The translations under genes were made by a program, and so were the position numbers. The notes under the pieces are model-generated. The model was not told where the DNA came from, searched no databases, and worked only from the letters and a program-made list of their open reading frames with translations. From CBDDBH01 sp965225625 (GTDB taxonomy: Bacteria; Pseudomonadota; Gammaproteobacteria; JADZEE01), in assembly GCA_965225625.1 (NCBI GenBank), contig CBDDBH010000034.1, forward strand, positions 372,001-436,000: 64,000 nt of DNA, given 5' to 3'. Below, piece by piece: positions 55,542-64,000 of this stretch; the stretch's first letter is position 1, and each line of letters opens with the position of its first letter.

Positions 55542-56024
55542 ATGAAACATTCACAGGAATTGAGAGAGAGGGTAACGAGGAAAGTGTTGGAAGGAACGAG
55601 GTCACAGGGGTTGGTCGCGGAGGAATTTGGAATTGGTCGTTCGACGATCCAGAATTGGTTACGTCAAGATCGAAGAGCGGGAGTGAGCGAGGTGGTGAAA
55701 CAAGAGAGGCGCCCTGAGGACTGGACAGCGCAGGAGCGACTGAACGCGCTGATTGAGAGCAGTGCATTATCGGACGATGCTCTGGGCGCGTGGTGTCGCG
55801 GTCAAGGGTTGCACACGCATCATCTTGAGCGTTGGCGCCGGGAGATAATTGAAGGACAGGACCGGGGCAAGGGGTCGCAGAGCACGCTGCGCGCGTTACG
55901 CGAAGAGACCCGGTCATTGAAGAAGGAACTACGTCGCAAGGAGAAGGCGCTGGCGGAGACGGCGGCGTTGCTGGTGCTGAAAAAAAAAGCGGCCGCGATT
56001 TGGGGGGAGCCCGAGGACGATTGA
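55542..56024 (+). CDS. IS transposase OrfA (helix-turn-helix)
   Basis: 160 residues. The N-terminal helix-turn-helix (KHSQELRERVTRKVLEGTRS, then LVAEEFGIGRSTIQNWL) should bind the IS ends. A coiled coil with heptad-like Leu (TLRALREETRSLKKELRRKEKALAE) follows, as in IS3 OrfA proteins. The ATG at 55542 lies after a purine-rich GAGAGAG. It overlaps OrfB by 25 bases, OrfB being in the -1 frame. The A run at 55980-55988 near its end could allow ribosomes to shift and make OrfAB. Confidence 0.85.
   Translation: MKHSQELRERVTRKVLEGTRSQGLVAEEFGIGRSTIQNWLRQDRRAGVSEVVKQERRPEDWTAQERLNALIESSALSDDALGAWCRGQGLHTHHLERWRREIIEGQDRGKGSQSTLRALREETRSLKKELRRKEKALAETAALLVLKKKAAAIWGEPEDD
55980..55988 (+). promoter_or_regulatory. 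Slippery A9 tract for programmed -1 frameshift
   Basis: Nine A in the OrfA/OrfB overlap; in the OrfA frame the codons are AAA AAA AAA. The -1 frame is open from here into OrfB with no stop, giving KSGRDLGGARGRLIGEPQ as the joint. This is the usual IS3-family way of making the OrfAB transposase. Confidence 0.7.
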
Positions 56025-57082
56025 TTGGCGAGCCACAGCGAGTACAGGCAGTGGTGTTAATCGATGAAGCGGTGCAACAAGGGTGTCGTAAAGTGAAGGC
56101 ATGTGAAACGCTGGGGCTGTCGCTACGCACGGTGCAACGGTGGCAGCGCATAGGGTCGGCGGACCGGCGCAAAGGGTCACGGGCGATGCCGGCGAATCGG
56201 CTGAGCCAGAGCGAGGTTGCGCGGGTGGTGGCGGTACTCAATGCGCCTGAGCACGCTGCCAAGAGCCCCAACCAGGTCGTCGCGATGCTGGCGGACCGTG
56301 GGGAGTATATCGCTTCGGAATCAACGATGTATCGGATCCTGCGCGAGGAGAGATTATTGCACCACCGCCAGGCCAGCGCACCGGCGCGCCGCCATGAGCC
56401 CACCGCGCGGGTGGCCAGCGGGCCAAACCAGGTATGGAGTTGGGATATCACGTGGCTGGCGAGCCCGGTGCGGGGAATGTATTTCTATCTGTACCTGATT
56501 ATGGACATCTACTCTCGCAAGATCGTGACCTGGCAGGTGCATGAGCGTGAATGCGCCGAGTACGCTGCGGCGTTGGCGCATGAGGCCTGTTATGTGGAGG
56601 GAGTCGATGCACGGGAAGTGGTTTTGCACGCCGACAATGGCTCGCCGATGAAAGGGGCGACGATGCTCGCCACGCTCGAGCGCCTGGGCGTCATCCCTTC
56701 ATTTTCGCGCCCGGCGGTGAGCGATGACAATCCGTTTTCGGAAAGCTTGTTTCGAACCCTCAAATACCGTCCGGAGTATCCGGAGCAAGCCTTTGAAAAC
56801 ATCACTCACGCGCGTGCCTGGGTGGAGCGGTTCGTACGCTGGTACAACCATGAACATCGCCACAGTGCGATCCGGTTCGTGACACCGCACGAGCGTCATA
56901 GCGGGCAGGAGCGGGAGATATTACAACGCCGACATGCGCTCTATCAGCAGGCCCGGCGAGGTCACCCTGAGCGCTGGAGTGGTGAGACGCGAAACTGGAC
57001 ACCTGCAGGTACGACATCCCTAACAGGCTATCGACCAAAAGTTAAGAAAGCCGAAAACTCACAAGTTATGAAGGCAGCATAA
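56000..57082 (+). CDS. IS transposase OrfB (DDE integrase core)
   Basis: About 360 residues. An N-terminal HTH region contains CETLGLSLRTVQRWQRIG. The rve/DDE core shows Asp in WSWDITWLASPVRG and Asp in LHADNGSPMKGATML. The glutamate is in the FSESLFRTLKYRPEYPE region, spaced as in IS3 OrfB. The listed start is a TTG; translation is more likely by -1 frameshift from orfA. No internal stop is seen, so the element may be active. Confidence 0.88.
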   Translation: MGGARGRLIGEPQRVQAVVLIDEAVQQGCRKVKACETLGLSLRTVQRWQRIGSADRRKGSRAMPANRLSQSEVARVVAVLNAPEHAAKSPNQVVAMLADRGEYIASESTMYRILREERLLHHRQASAPARRHEPTARVASGPNQVWSWDITWLASPVRGMYFYLYLIMDIYSRKIVTWQVHERECAEYAAALAHEACYVEGVDAREVVLHADNGSPMKGATMLATLERLGVIPSFSRPAVSDDNPFSESLFRTLKYRPEYPEQAFENITHARAWVERFVRWYNHEHRHSAIRFVTPHERHSGQEREILQRRHALYQQARRGHPERWSGETRNWTPAGTTSLTGYRPKVKKAENSQVMKAA

Positions 57083-57113
57083 ATCTTAGGCGACAACTTG
57101 CTTGACATTTACC

Positions 57114-57120
57114 GCAGTGC
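57114..57120 (+). repeat. Target-site duplication, right copy
   Basis: GCAGTGC, second copy of the direct repeat flanking the IS element; see 55467-55473. Confidence 0.8.
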
Positions 57121-57528
57121 AGCTGCTTCTTTAGTCGAAAAAATCGATTCGCAGTCGCCGGATAACAGTGCTGCGTGGATAGTCTCAGCGCGCGCATCGT
57201 CGTTAAGCAACCGACGCATGCCTCGACGGTGATGCTCAATACAGTATTGGCAGCGGTTGAGTATGCTCGTATAGACGCCCATGGCTTCCATGAACCACTT
57301 AGCTACCGTATTGCGCGGATGGTGCAGTACATACTCATATAGACTCATGTGGCCTTCAAGCGTGTGCGGCCGCAGAGAGTGGGCGAGCATAATATTATCG
57401 ACGTTGCCGCCCGGGCCCTTTATGCGATCGTAGAGCTTCAGCAACGTACCGCTGGCGGCATCGTAAGCAATCGTCGTAATCCATGTCATAGCAATACTCC
57501 GCTGTCCGTGATTGCTGGCGGGGACTAT

Positions 57529-57849
57529 TCACGCGTTTGGCGGCGGCTTAGTAACGGCTATCGCTGGTCGTTGAGCACCCCGCTCGAGCCAACTTGATAG
57601 CTTTGGGTGTGCCGTTCGCCACTGAAACTCGGGTATTCGAGCTGTGAACTCCAGCGCACAAATGAGTGTGATTTGCACCATATTTAGTTTGCCCTGCAGA
57701 CAGGGGTGTTCGATTTGACCTGCCCTAAGAGCTGTTGGGGCACGGGTTTGAGCCACAATGAACTCAATTCGCTGCTCCATCGCCTTCTCCAGCACTACAA
57801 TCCGAACAATGCGAGCGTAGGGAGAACTATCGGTAATGTAGAGCTTCAT
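57529..57849 (-). pseudogene. Glutathione S-transferase remnant with in-frame internal deletion
   Basis: 106 residues. The first 36 (MKLYITDSSPYARIVRIVVL and on to EFIVAQTR) are the start of the GST thioredoxin-like domain. The last about 55 (MVQITLICALEFTARIPEFQ onward, WRTAHPKLSSWLERGAQRPAI) are the end of the C-terminal helical domain. About 95-100 residues normally between them, including the cis-Pro and glutathione-binding loop, are missing. The frame is kept, so a protein may still be made, but it should not bind glutathione. It lies between the IS-interrupted AhpD-like gene and the SDR gene. Confidence 0.75.
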
Positions 57850-57874
57850 GCTGCGCCTTCATGCATGATCCGGG

Positions 57875-58717
57875 CTAGTCAGGCTCCACGGCCTGAAAGC
57901 CAAGCTGGGGCCAGGCGATTGGCGCGCTGGCCTCATCGATCCTGGCATCACGCGCGAGACTCGCGTCCCAACGCACGGCGAGGAAGCGCAGGCCATTGAT
58001 GCCGTGCGCATCATCGGAGCACAGCCAGACAATTGGCTCACTCATAATCTCCGGCTGAATAAGCGCCGCCCGATCGACGCCGCTGGCCTGGGGGATCATC
58101 CGTGTGTTTACTGGCCCGCCCGGTATCAGGATGTTGACGCTCACGCCAGTACCCTCAAGATCATGCGCCATAATCCGCGAATGCGCCTCCAGAGCCGCCT
58201 TCGCCGGGCCATAGGCACCGGCCCCGGCGCGGTACATCGTATTCAAGCTTGTCGTGATGTTGATGATCCGACCATACCCGGCCTCAACCAGCGTGGGTGT
58301 TACTGTCCGCGCCATCAGTTGCGGACCAAAAACATTTACGTTGAGCATTTGCTGGAACAATCCGTCGTCGAGTTCCCAGAATTTTGGTGGCTGCGTAAAG
58401 AAATTCTCCCCGAGGCCCTCCGGGCCGACAACGGCGTTGTTGACGAGAACATCGAGCCGGCCGAACCGGGTCAGCACCGACTCCAGCGCCGCGTGAGCGG
58501 CGTGCGCGCTGGTCACGTCGCACGATAGCTGCAATACACAGCCCGGTCCGCCGGCCGTTTCGACATCGGCTTTGGCTGCAGCCAGCACATCGTTATCGAT
58601 GTCAATCAGCGCGACTCTCGCCCCAGCTTTGGCAAGCGCGATGGACATGGTGCGGCCCATGCCACGGCCGGCACCCGTCATCATTACTACTTTGTCTTCG
58701 AGGACGCGCTCCGCCAT
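57875..58717 (-). CDS. Short-chain dehydrogenase/reductase
   Basis: 280 residues from the ATG at 58717 (MAERVLEDKVVMMTGAGRGMG); an ATG six codons earlier is possible. The cofactor motif is TGAGRGMGRT, with Asp in ALIDIDND indicating NAD preference. NNAVVGPEG is the NNAG-like motif, and the catalytic set is the Ser of ITTSLNT, Tyr in GAYGPAK and Lys four residues later. The C-terminal LCSDDAHGINGLRFLAV is the usual end. It is intact, unlike its neighbours, and its substrate is unknown; the remnant GST, AhpD-like and VOC genes suggest aromatic or xenobiotic metabolism. Confidence 0.88.
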   Translation of the reverse strand: MAERVLEDKVVMMTGAGRGMGRTMSIALAKAGARVALIDIDNDVLAAAKADVETAGGPGCVLQLSCDVTSAHAAHAALESVLTRFGRLDVLVNNAVVGPEGLGENFFTQPPKFWELDDGLFQQMLNVNVFGPQLMARTVTPTLVEAGYGRIINITTSLNTMYRAGAGAYGPAKAALEAHSRIMAHDLEGTGVSVNILIPGGPVNTRMIPQASGVDRAALIQPEIMSEPIVWLCSDDAHGINGLRFLAVRWDASLARDARIDEASAPIAWPQLGFQAVEPD

Positions 58718-58784
58718 TGTTTCACCGTGGTTCAATTTAGCCCGGCGGCATCGTTACGCCGCGTTCGATGATGGTCAATTCGAA

Positions 58785-59192
58785 CTATTTTGTCGCATCC
58801 GCTGGCTGGTGGAATTCAATCACGTTCTCATCGGGATCTCTGACGAATAGGAATGTCGCCCCGTTTGGTATGGTGATCGGTCCGCCGCTGAGCGGGATCT
58901 GTTTCGCCCGCAACTCTTGCTGCACTGAATCCAGGTCGGTTACTTCCAATGCAATATGCGTGAAGCCGGTATGTTTATCAGGTGCATCCAGAAGAACGTT
59001 TATCGCGGATGCTGACGAGGCATTGAGTATGAAATTTATATTAATTCCAGTTGGATGTTCCATGACTACGACCGGTTCCGGACCAACGGGACCAACGATA
59101 AATATAAAACCCAATTTTTCATAAAACGCCTGTGAGTCCTGCAGACTTTTTACCCGCAGACCGATATGATTAATTCTGGTGATTTGTTTCAA
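58785..59192 (-). CDS. VOC family (glyoxalase-like) protein
   Basis: About 135 residues from a TTG at 59192 (KQITRINHIGLRVKSLQDSQAFY), chosen because the upstream frame overlaps asnS. Two VOC modules: the first has NHIGLRVKSLQDSQAFYEKLGF and the second HTGFTHIALEVTDLDSVQQEL. Metal-type residues include His in NHIGL, Glu in VVVMEHPTG, His in FTHIALEV and Glu in ENVIEFH, so a single metal site is plausible. The reaction is not predictable. It precedes the SDR gene in the damaged cluster and follows asnS. Confidence 0.8.
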   Translation of the reverse strand: MKQITRINHIGLRVKSLQDSQAFYEKLGFIFIVGPVGPEPVVVMEHPTGININFILNASSASAINVLLDAPDKHTGFTHIALEVTDLDSVQQELRAKQIPLSGGPITIPNGATFLFVRDPDENVIEFHQPADATK

Positions 59193-59277
59193 TTGTAGGA
59201 ACCCAGTTCGCAAATTGCACGAAGGCAGCGCGATTGACGGCAGCCCTATTGAAGTGGATTGTGCCCGGCAGACAGTT

Positions 59278-60660
59278 TCAGAACTCGAGGTGTTTTGGCG
59301 TGCGCGGAAACGGGATGACATCTCTTATGTTCGTGATCCCAGTAACCAGCATAAGTAAGCGCTCGAATCCGAGGCCGAATCCGGCGTGTGGGACTGTACC
59401 GAATCGACGTGTATCCAGATACCACCAGTAGTCCTCTTTCGAGAAACCCATCAACTCGATTCTGTTCAGCAGTTGGTCGTAGCGTTCTTCACGCTGACTG
59501 CCGCCGATGAGTTCGCCGATTGACGGTACCAGCAAATCCATTGCCGCCACTGTTTTCTCGTCATCGTTCATGCGCATGTAAAAAGCTTTTATGTCCTTGG
59601 GGTAGTCGTGGACAATCACGGGTTTTTTGAAGTGCTGTTCAGTCAGAAAGCGTTCGTGTTCTGATTGCAGATCCTTACCCCAGGAGACTGCAAATTCGAA
59701 GTCTTGACCCGACTTCTGCAGGATTTCAATGGCATCCGTATAGGGCAGTCGCTCAAATTCGCTGGTCGCAATATTTTCCAATCGCGCGAGAAGTTCCTTG
59801 TCGACAAATCGCGCGAACACATCGAGATCGTCGGCGCATTTATCGATTACGAAGCGCACCAGGTGACGCACAAAGGTTTCGCCAAGCTCCATATTGTCAT
59901 GCAGATCCGCAAACGCCATTTCCGGTTCGATCATCCAGAATTCCGCCATGTGGCGACTGGTGTTGGAATTCTCTGAGCGAAACGTCGGTCCAAACGTATA
60001 GACATTACCGAGCGCAAGGCAACAGGTCTCCACCGAAAGTTGCCCGGAAACCGTTAACATCGCCGGTTTGCCAAAGAAGTCCTGGGCGTAGTCAATGGCG
60101 CCATTGACACGCGGCAGCGCTTCGAGATCCAGCGCTGTGACCTGAAACATCTCGCCCGCGCCCTCACAATCGGATCCGGTCAGAATGGGTGTGTGGATCA
60201 AACAAAAGCCGCGATCGTCGAAAAATTGATGGATCGCATGGGTAAGACGCGAGCGGATACGTAACATCGCTCCGTACTTGTTGGTCCGCGGTCGCAGATG
60301 GGCGATGCTGCGGAGATATTCGTCGGTATGGCGCTTTTTCTGTAAAGGGTAATCGTCCGGGGATGCTCCAATCACAGACAATTCAGCCGCTCGAACCTCC
60401 CACTGCTGGCCGCTGCCAGGCGAGGCTACCAGATCGCCGCGTACTGCCACGGCGGCGCCGGTTTTTGTTGATTTAAGTTGTTCGTAACCGGCACAGCTTG
60501 AATCGACAATCGCCTGAATACTCGCCAGGCACGAGCCGTCGTTTAATTCCAGAAACGAAAAATCTTTGGAATCTCGCCGCGTGCGCACCCAGGCTTTAAC
60601 GGTGACATTGGTCGCTGCCTGACCGGCGGCCAGCAGCTCTACGATGGGAGTTCGTTGCAT
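59278..60660 (-). CDS. asnS: Asparaginyl-tRNA synthetase
   Basis: 460 residues, class II. The N-terminal anticodon-binding OB domain ([29 protein letters not shown]) is followed by the catalytic core with motif 2 ([24 protein letters not shown]) and motif 3 ([15 protein letters not shown]). The segment [19 protein letters not shown] ([15 protein letters not shown]) distinguishes AsnRS from AspRS. Cytoplasmic and essential. Length equals the usual 466 within a few residues. It begins 36 bases after the sulfotransferase gene end on the same strand. Confidence 0.96.
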   Translation of the reverse strand: MQRTPIVELLAAGQAATNVTVKAWVRTRRDSKDFSFLELNDGSCLASIQAIVDSSCAGYEQLKSTKTGAAVAVRGDLVASPGSGQQWEVRAAELSVIGASPDDYPLQKKRHTDEYLRSIAHLRPRTNKYGAMLRIRSRLTHAIHQFFDDRGFCLIHTPILTGSDCEGAGEMFQVTALDLEALPRVNGAIDYAQDFFGKPAMLTVSGQLSVETCCLALGNVYTFGPTFRSENSNTSRHMAEFWMIEPEMAFADLHDNMELGETFVRHLVRFVIDKCADDLDVFARFVDKELLARLENIATSEFERLPYTDAIEILQKSGQDFEFAVSWGKDLQSEHERFLTEQHFKKPVIVHDYPKDIKAFYMRMNDDEKTVAAMDLLVPSIGELIGGSQREERYDQLLNRIELMGFSKEDYWWYLDTRRFGTVPHAGFGLGFERLLMLVTGITNIRDVIPFPRTPKHLEF

Positions 60661-60696
60661 GTCTTTAAGAATACGGGACAGTTGCCGAAGTAGGAA

Positions 60697-61494
60697 TTAG
60701 CCCCCGGCTGACGCGCTTGCGGACAGCTCGGCCACGGCGCCGCTGTCGAAGCAGTAGCCAGTGAGAAATGGGAAATCCTGGAGACGCGCCTCAACGTCGC
60801 GACGCAGTTTGCTGCTCCAGGGTACCGCGTGGCGGGCGGGCCGTGATGAGCAATACACGGCATTGCTGCAGTCTTCGAGGTAGCGTGGGTAGGCCGGTAA
60901 CTCCACGAATCTGCAAAGCTCGCGCAAAGTTTCGCGGGGTGAGGCAATAAACGACTCGTGGCGCACTACGAGCAGTTCATTCGGTTTGACTCTCGTCATC
61001 GCATTGCCCAAAGATTGACAGATAGCGAAATAAACCTCCACGCTTTGCGCCAATGTTGTGCGGTGTGAGCGAGCTATGCGGGCGATGTTGTCAAACGGAT
61101 TACGTACAACGCGTACAACGCACAACGGCACGCCGATGACATCTCGCAGCCGGTCGAGCGCTGTCGGTTGGTGGTGCAGTACGATCGCCGAACCTGCTCC
61201 CTTTTTGTCGCCGATCACGTTGAGTCGCTCGTAGCGTCCCTGCCACTGGTTGGGAACTCGGTAGCTAAAGCCCGACGATGTATCTTTCTGGTCAGTGAAC
61301 CAGCGGTCGCGGCTTAACAATAATGCAAACAGATGGGCTCTACTGGAACCGCGCAGCACGTGAGTAAGCGCGTTCACTTCATGAGCGATCACAGCGTTCT
61401 TGTGTGCGTTCAACATCGCGCTAAGCAGCGTCTGGCCGCTGCGCGGGTGTCCGACAAACATGCAGTAGCGTGAAACTTGATCGTAGGCGGACAT
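60697..61494 (-). CDS. Sulfotransferase family protein
   Basis: 265 residues from ATG 61494; a longer frame would overlap metH. The PAPS 5'-phosphosulfate loop is seen as FVGHPRSGQTLLSAMLNAH, and the 3'-phosphate region as VRNPFDNIARIARSH. ELLVVRHESFIASPRETLRELCRFVELP is the typical family middle. Such enzymes transfer sulfate to carbohydrates or lipids, but many bacterial homologues are uncharacterised. It is placed between metH and asnS, 34 bases after metH; no clear functional link. Confidence 0.82.
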   Translation of the reverse strand: MSAYDQVSRYCMFVGHPRSGQTLLSAMLNAHKNAVIAHEVNALTHVLRGSSRAHLFALLLSRDRWFTDQKDTSSGFSYRVPNQWQGRYERLNVIGDKKGAGSAIVLHHQPTALDRLRDVIGVPLCVVRVVRNPFDNIARIARSHRTTLAQSVEVYFAICQSLGNAMTRVKPNELLVVRHESFIASPRETLRELCRFVELPAYPRYLEDCSNAVYCSSRPARHAVPWSSKLRRDVEARLQDFPFLTGYCFDSGAVAELSASASAGG

Positions 61495-61528
61495 CGTATT
61501 GCCAATCGGGCTCAGCGGCTCCGTTGAT

Positions 61529-64000
61529 TTAGTCACCGGGATCATAACCGAGATTCGGTGCCAACCATTGCTCCATTGTTGGCATCGGAACCTTTTTGCG
61601 CCTGGCGTATTCTTCAACCTGATCGCGATTAATCTTACCGACGCCAAAGTAGCGTGCGGCACGATGGCTGAAATACCAGCCGCTAACAGAGGCGGCGGGG
61701 GTCATTGCATAGTGCTCGGTGAGCTTGATGCCAATTTGGTGGACGTCGAGCAATTCCCAAAGTAAGGCTTTTTCCGTGTGATCCGGACATGCGGGATAGC
61801 CCGGGGCTGGACGAATGCCGCGATATTGTTCGTCGATGAGCTTCGCATTTTCGAAACCTTCGTCTTTAGCATAGCCCCAGATATCTTTACGCACTCGCTC
61901 GTGTATGCGTTCGGCCAGTGCTTCGGCCAGGCGATCCGCAAGCGCTTTGAGCATGATCGCGCTGTAATCGTCGTGATCCTGGGCAAAACGCGCGAGCATG
62001 GTTTCAATGCCTAAGCCTGCTGTGACTGCAAACGCGCCAATGTGGTCAGCGACATGTGTCTCGAACGGCGCGACAAAATCGGCCAGGGCCATGTTGGTCT
62101 GGCCCGGCGGCTTTTTCTGTTGCTGCCTCAAGGTGTGGATGACGCCGCTCACTTCTTGGCGCTCGGCACTGGCGTAAACTTCGATATCATCGTCACCGAC
62201 GCAGTTTGCCGCAAACATGCCGACAGCGGCTCGCGCCGTCAGCCATTTTTCGTCTATCAGCCGCGACAGCATCGATTGTGCGTCCGCGTAGAGGTGGCGC
62301 GCCGCTTCGCCCACCTTTGCGTCTTCCAGAATCCGTGGAAACCGTCCGGCGAGTTCCCATGCGATGAAAAACGGAGTCCAATCGATGTAATCGCGCAACT
62401 CTGCGAGCGGATAATCCTGAAAATATTGCACGCCGAGCTGTTGCGGTGCCGGCGCGGCATAATTATTCCAGACACAACCCAGTTTGTTGGCCCGGGCCTG
62501 GCCCAAGCTGAGCCATTCAACCTTTTTCTGACGGCTGGCATGGCGTTCACGCAGCGTCTCGTATTCCCCGCGGACCTCGGTAACAAATGCCTGCTTGTGC
62601 TCTGTGCTCAATAGTCGCGAGGCTACGCCCACGGCACGTGATGCGTCTTTAACGTGAATCGTCGGCGCGCTGTAGTTCGGTTCGATCTTGACGGCAGTGT
62701 GCGCACGAGATGTAGTTGCTCCGCCAATCAGCAGCGGCAGCACGATTCCCTGTCGCTGCATCTCCTTAGCACAGTGCACCATCTCCTCCAAAGACGGCGT
62801 GATCAGACCGCTTAGTCCAATCATGTCCGCGTTTTCGTTTTTGGCTGTTTGTATGATGCGCTCGCATGGGACCATTACTCCCAAATCGACGACGTCGAAG
62901 TTGTTGCACTGAAGCACCACGCCCACAATGTTCTTGCCGATATCGTGGACGTCGCCCTTGACCGTTGCCATGACAATCTTGGCGTTTTTCCGCTTGCCTG
63001 CTGATTTGTCTGCGTCGATGAACGGCAACAGATACGCAACAGCCTTTTTCATCACCCGGGCACTTTTGACGACTTGTGGCAGGAACATTTTGCCGGCGCC
63101 AAACAAGTCGCCGACTACGTTCATACCGTCCATCAACGGACCTTCGATTACCTGCAACGGCCGTTCGTAGTTGAGTCGCGCTTCCTCGGTATCTTGCTCG
63201 ATATGATCAGCAATTCCTTTCACGAGGGCGTGAGTAAGACGCTCTTCGGGGGTCAAACCGCGCCACGCACTTTCCTCGGCTATCGATTTTTTAGTGCCCT
63301 CAACGGTAGCGGCTTTGACGACGAGTCGTTCCGTGGCGTCCGTGCGGCGATTCAGCAATACATCCTCGACCAGTTCCAGTAGTTCGGCAGGGATCTGTTC
63401 ATAGATTGCGAGTTGGCCCGCATTGACGATGGCCATATCCAGACCGGTTTGGATGCCGTGATACAGAAACGCAGAGTGCATGGCCTCGCGGATCGGGTTG
63501 TTGCCGCGAAACGAGAATGACACGTTGCTAAGTCCGCCGCTGACGAGCGCATGTGGCAGGTGTTGCTTGATCAGCCGGGTGGCCTCGAAAAATGTGACCG
63601 CGTAATTATTATGTTCATCGATGCCGGTCGCGACCGTGAGAATGTTTGGATCGAAAATGATGTCCTGTGCGGGGAACCCCACCGTCTCGGTGAGAATGTC
63701 ATATGAACGTTTGCAGATTGCGAATTTGCGCTCGGTTGTATCGGCCTGGCCTTGTTCGTCGAAGGCCATGACTACGACGGCGGCGCCGTAGTCGCGAATA
63801 ATTCTGGCTTGTTCGACAAATTTGGCCTCGCCCTCTTTCAGGCTGATCGAGTTGACCACGCCTTTACCCTGGATCCCCTGTAAGCCGATCTCAATCACCG
63901 ACCATTTCGAAGAATCAATCATAATAGGCACGCGAGAGATGTCGGGCTCCGATGCGATCAGGGCGAGGAACTGCCGCATCAATTGCTCGGAATCGAGCAT
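61529..64000 (-). CDS. metH: Cobalamin-dependent methionine synthase (5' part outside window)
   Basis: The last 823 residues of MetH. The window begins inside the pterin-binding domain ([30 protein letters not shown]). Next come the cap domain and the B12 domain with the ligand motif [11 protein letters not shown] and GVMVPCERI, then [11 protein letters not shown]. The C-terminal AdoMet-activation domain has [19 protein letters not shown] and [18 protein letters not shown]. It methylates homocysteine using methyl-tetrahydrofolate. The N-terminal homocysteine domain and the start are outside. The codon at 64000 encodes an internal Met, not the true start. Confidence 0.95.
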   Translation of the reverse strand: MLDSEQLMRQFLALIASEPDISRVPIMIDSSKWSVIEIGLQGIQGKGVVNSISLKEGEAKFVEQARIIRDYGAAVVVMAFDEQGQADTTERKFAICKRSYDILTETVGFPAQDIIFDPNILTVATGIDEHNNYAVTFFEATRLIKQHLPHALVSGGLSNVSFSFRGNNPIREAMHSAFLYHGIQTGLDMAIVNAGQLAIYEQIPAELLELVEDVLLNRRTDATERLVVKAATVEGTKKSIAEESAWRGLTPEERLTHALVKGIADHIEQDTEEARLNYERPLQVIEGPLMDGMNVVGDLFGAGKMFLPQVVKSARVMKKAVAYLLPFIDADKSAGKRKNAKIVMATVKGDVHDIGKNIVGVVLQCNNFDVVDLGVMVPCERIIQTAKNENADMIGLSGLITPSLEEMVHCAKEMQRQGIVLPLLIGGATTSRAHTAVKIEPNYSAPTIHVKDASRAVGVASRLLSTEHKQAFVTEVRGEYETLRERHASRQKKVEWLSLGQARANKLGCVWNNYAAPAPQQLGVQYFQDYPLAELRDYIDWTPFFIAWELAGRFPRILEDAKVGEAARHLYADAQSMLSRLIDEKWLTARAAVGMFAANCVGDDDIEVYASAERQEVSGVIHTLRQQQKKPPGQTNMALADFVAPFETHVADHIGAFAVTAGLGIETMLARFAQDHDDYSAIMLKALADRLAEALAERIHERVRKDIWGYAKDEGFENAKLIDEQYRGIRPAPGYPACPDHTEKALLWELLDVHQIGIKLTEHYAMTPAASVSGWYFSHRAARYFGVGKINRDQVEEYARRKKVPMPTMEQWLAPNLGYDPGD

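Larger units (their letters stand above)
55474..57113 (+). mobile_element. IS3-like insertion sequence, about 1.6 kb, two ORFs
   Basis: Bounded by the direct repeat GCAGTGC on both sides. Inside lie imperfect terminal inverted repeats, TGTCAGGATAGATGTCGCCT (55480-55499) and its counterpart at 57088-57107 (16 of 20 matches), six bases in from the repeats. It carries orfA and orfB in overlapping frames, like IS3 family elements, with a slippery A run in the overlap. It interrupts the AhpD-like gene on the opposite strand. Family name uncertain: seven-base duplications are longer than usual for IS3. Confidence 0.85.
55237..57489 (-). pseudogene. AhpD-like peroxidase-related gene interrupted by an IS element
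   Basis: The 5' part (57489 to 57114) begins MTWITTIAYDAASGTLLKLYDR and holds the CxxC-H redox site NRCQYCIEHHRRG, ending STKEAAAL. The 3' part (55466 to 55237 plus one repeat copy) continues QYVRKLTENPAQVTDADINS and ends DSVDAENWKHH. Removing the insert between the two GCAGTGC copies and keeping one copy gives a perfect 606-base frame of 201 residues, the usual size for uncharacterised peroxidase-related/carboxymuconolactone-decarboxylase-like proteins. This proves the gene was intact before insertion. The redox centre remains on the 5' fragment, but the C-terminal helices are lost. Confidence 0.9.

Noticed and set aside
55500..56451. Minus-strand frame running through the IS element into the AhpD-like 3' end
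   Set aside because: Only its last about 80 residues are real coding sequence; the rest is antisense to transposase genes and has low-complexity Ser/Pro/Thr content.

Overview
The window is a 64 kb chromosomal piece of a gammaproteobacterium. The core order tRNA-Leu, tig, clpP, clpX, lon, hupB, tRNA-Val, tRNA-Asp, ppiD, then fabI on the opposite strand, is the usual gammaproteobacterial one. FabI-type enoyl reductase, FadB/J-type beta-oxidation proteins, an OprI-like lipoprotein, TPMT and an RpfC-like sensor fit the same class. I cannot name the genus; Xanthomonas/Steroidobacter/Woeseia-like relatives are an impression, not a proof.

Layout. 1-1900: hybrid histidine kinase (RpfC-like), cut by the window edge, with a promoter region holding two direct repeats 21 bp apart. 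2340-8112: six-gene minus-strand operon (PQQ alcohol dehydrogenase, VOC, alpha/beta hydrolase, metallo-beta-lactamase fold protein, LLM flavin oxidoreductase, ABM monooxygenase), apparently for oxidation of a small organic compound; two genes carry single-base frameshifts. 8284-13059: receiver-adenylate cyclase, small membrane protein, MipA, secreted S1-like peptidase, SnoaL-like protein, and a secreted protein with two DUF4124-like/glutaredoxin units. 13489-23122: the proteostasis core with three tRNAs and a sigma32-like lon promoter. 23192-33165: peptide ABC transporter operon with thiolase and FadB/J-type genes inside it. 33180-38403: decayed molybdate transporter (modABC), then gorA, dgkA, trmH. 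38564-43890: remnant mscS, radical SAM/DUF547 pair, phytase-like protein, DUF423, L,D-transpeptidase. 43913-55188: OprI-like lipoprotein, NUDIX, aminotransferase, TPMT, HNH, MazG, DUF3999/DUF2339, dUTPase, membrane protein, NadR-like enzyme. 55237-59192: a damaged small catabolic cluster with an IS element inside an AhpD-like gene. 59278-64000: asnS, sulfotransferase, partial metH.

The main theme is gene decay limited to accessory genes. Seven loci are clearly broken: an MBL protein, a hydrolase, modA, modC, mscS, an AhpD-like gene and a GST. modB is probably broken too. The intact housekeeping genes nearby argue against a generally poor sequence, although single-base insertions still need read support.
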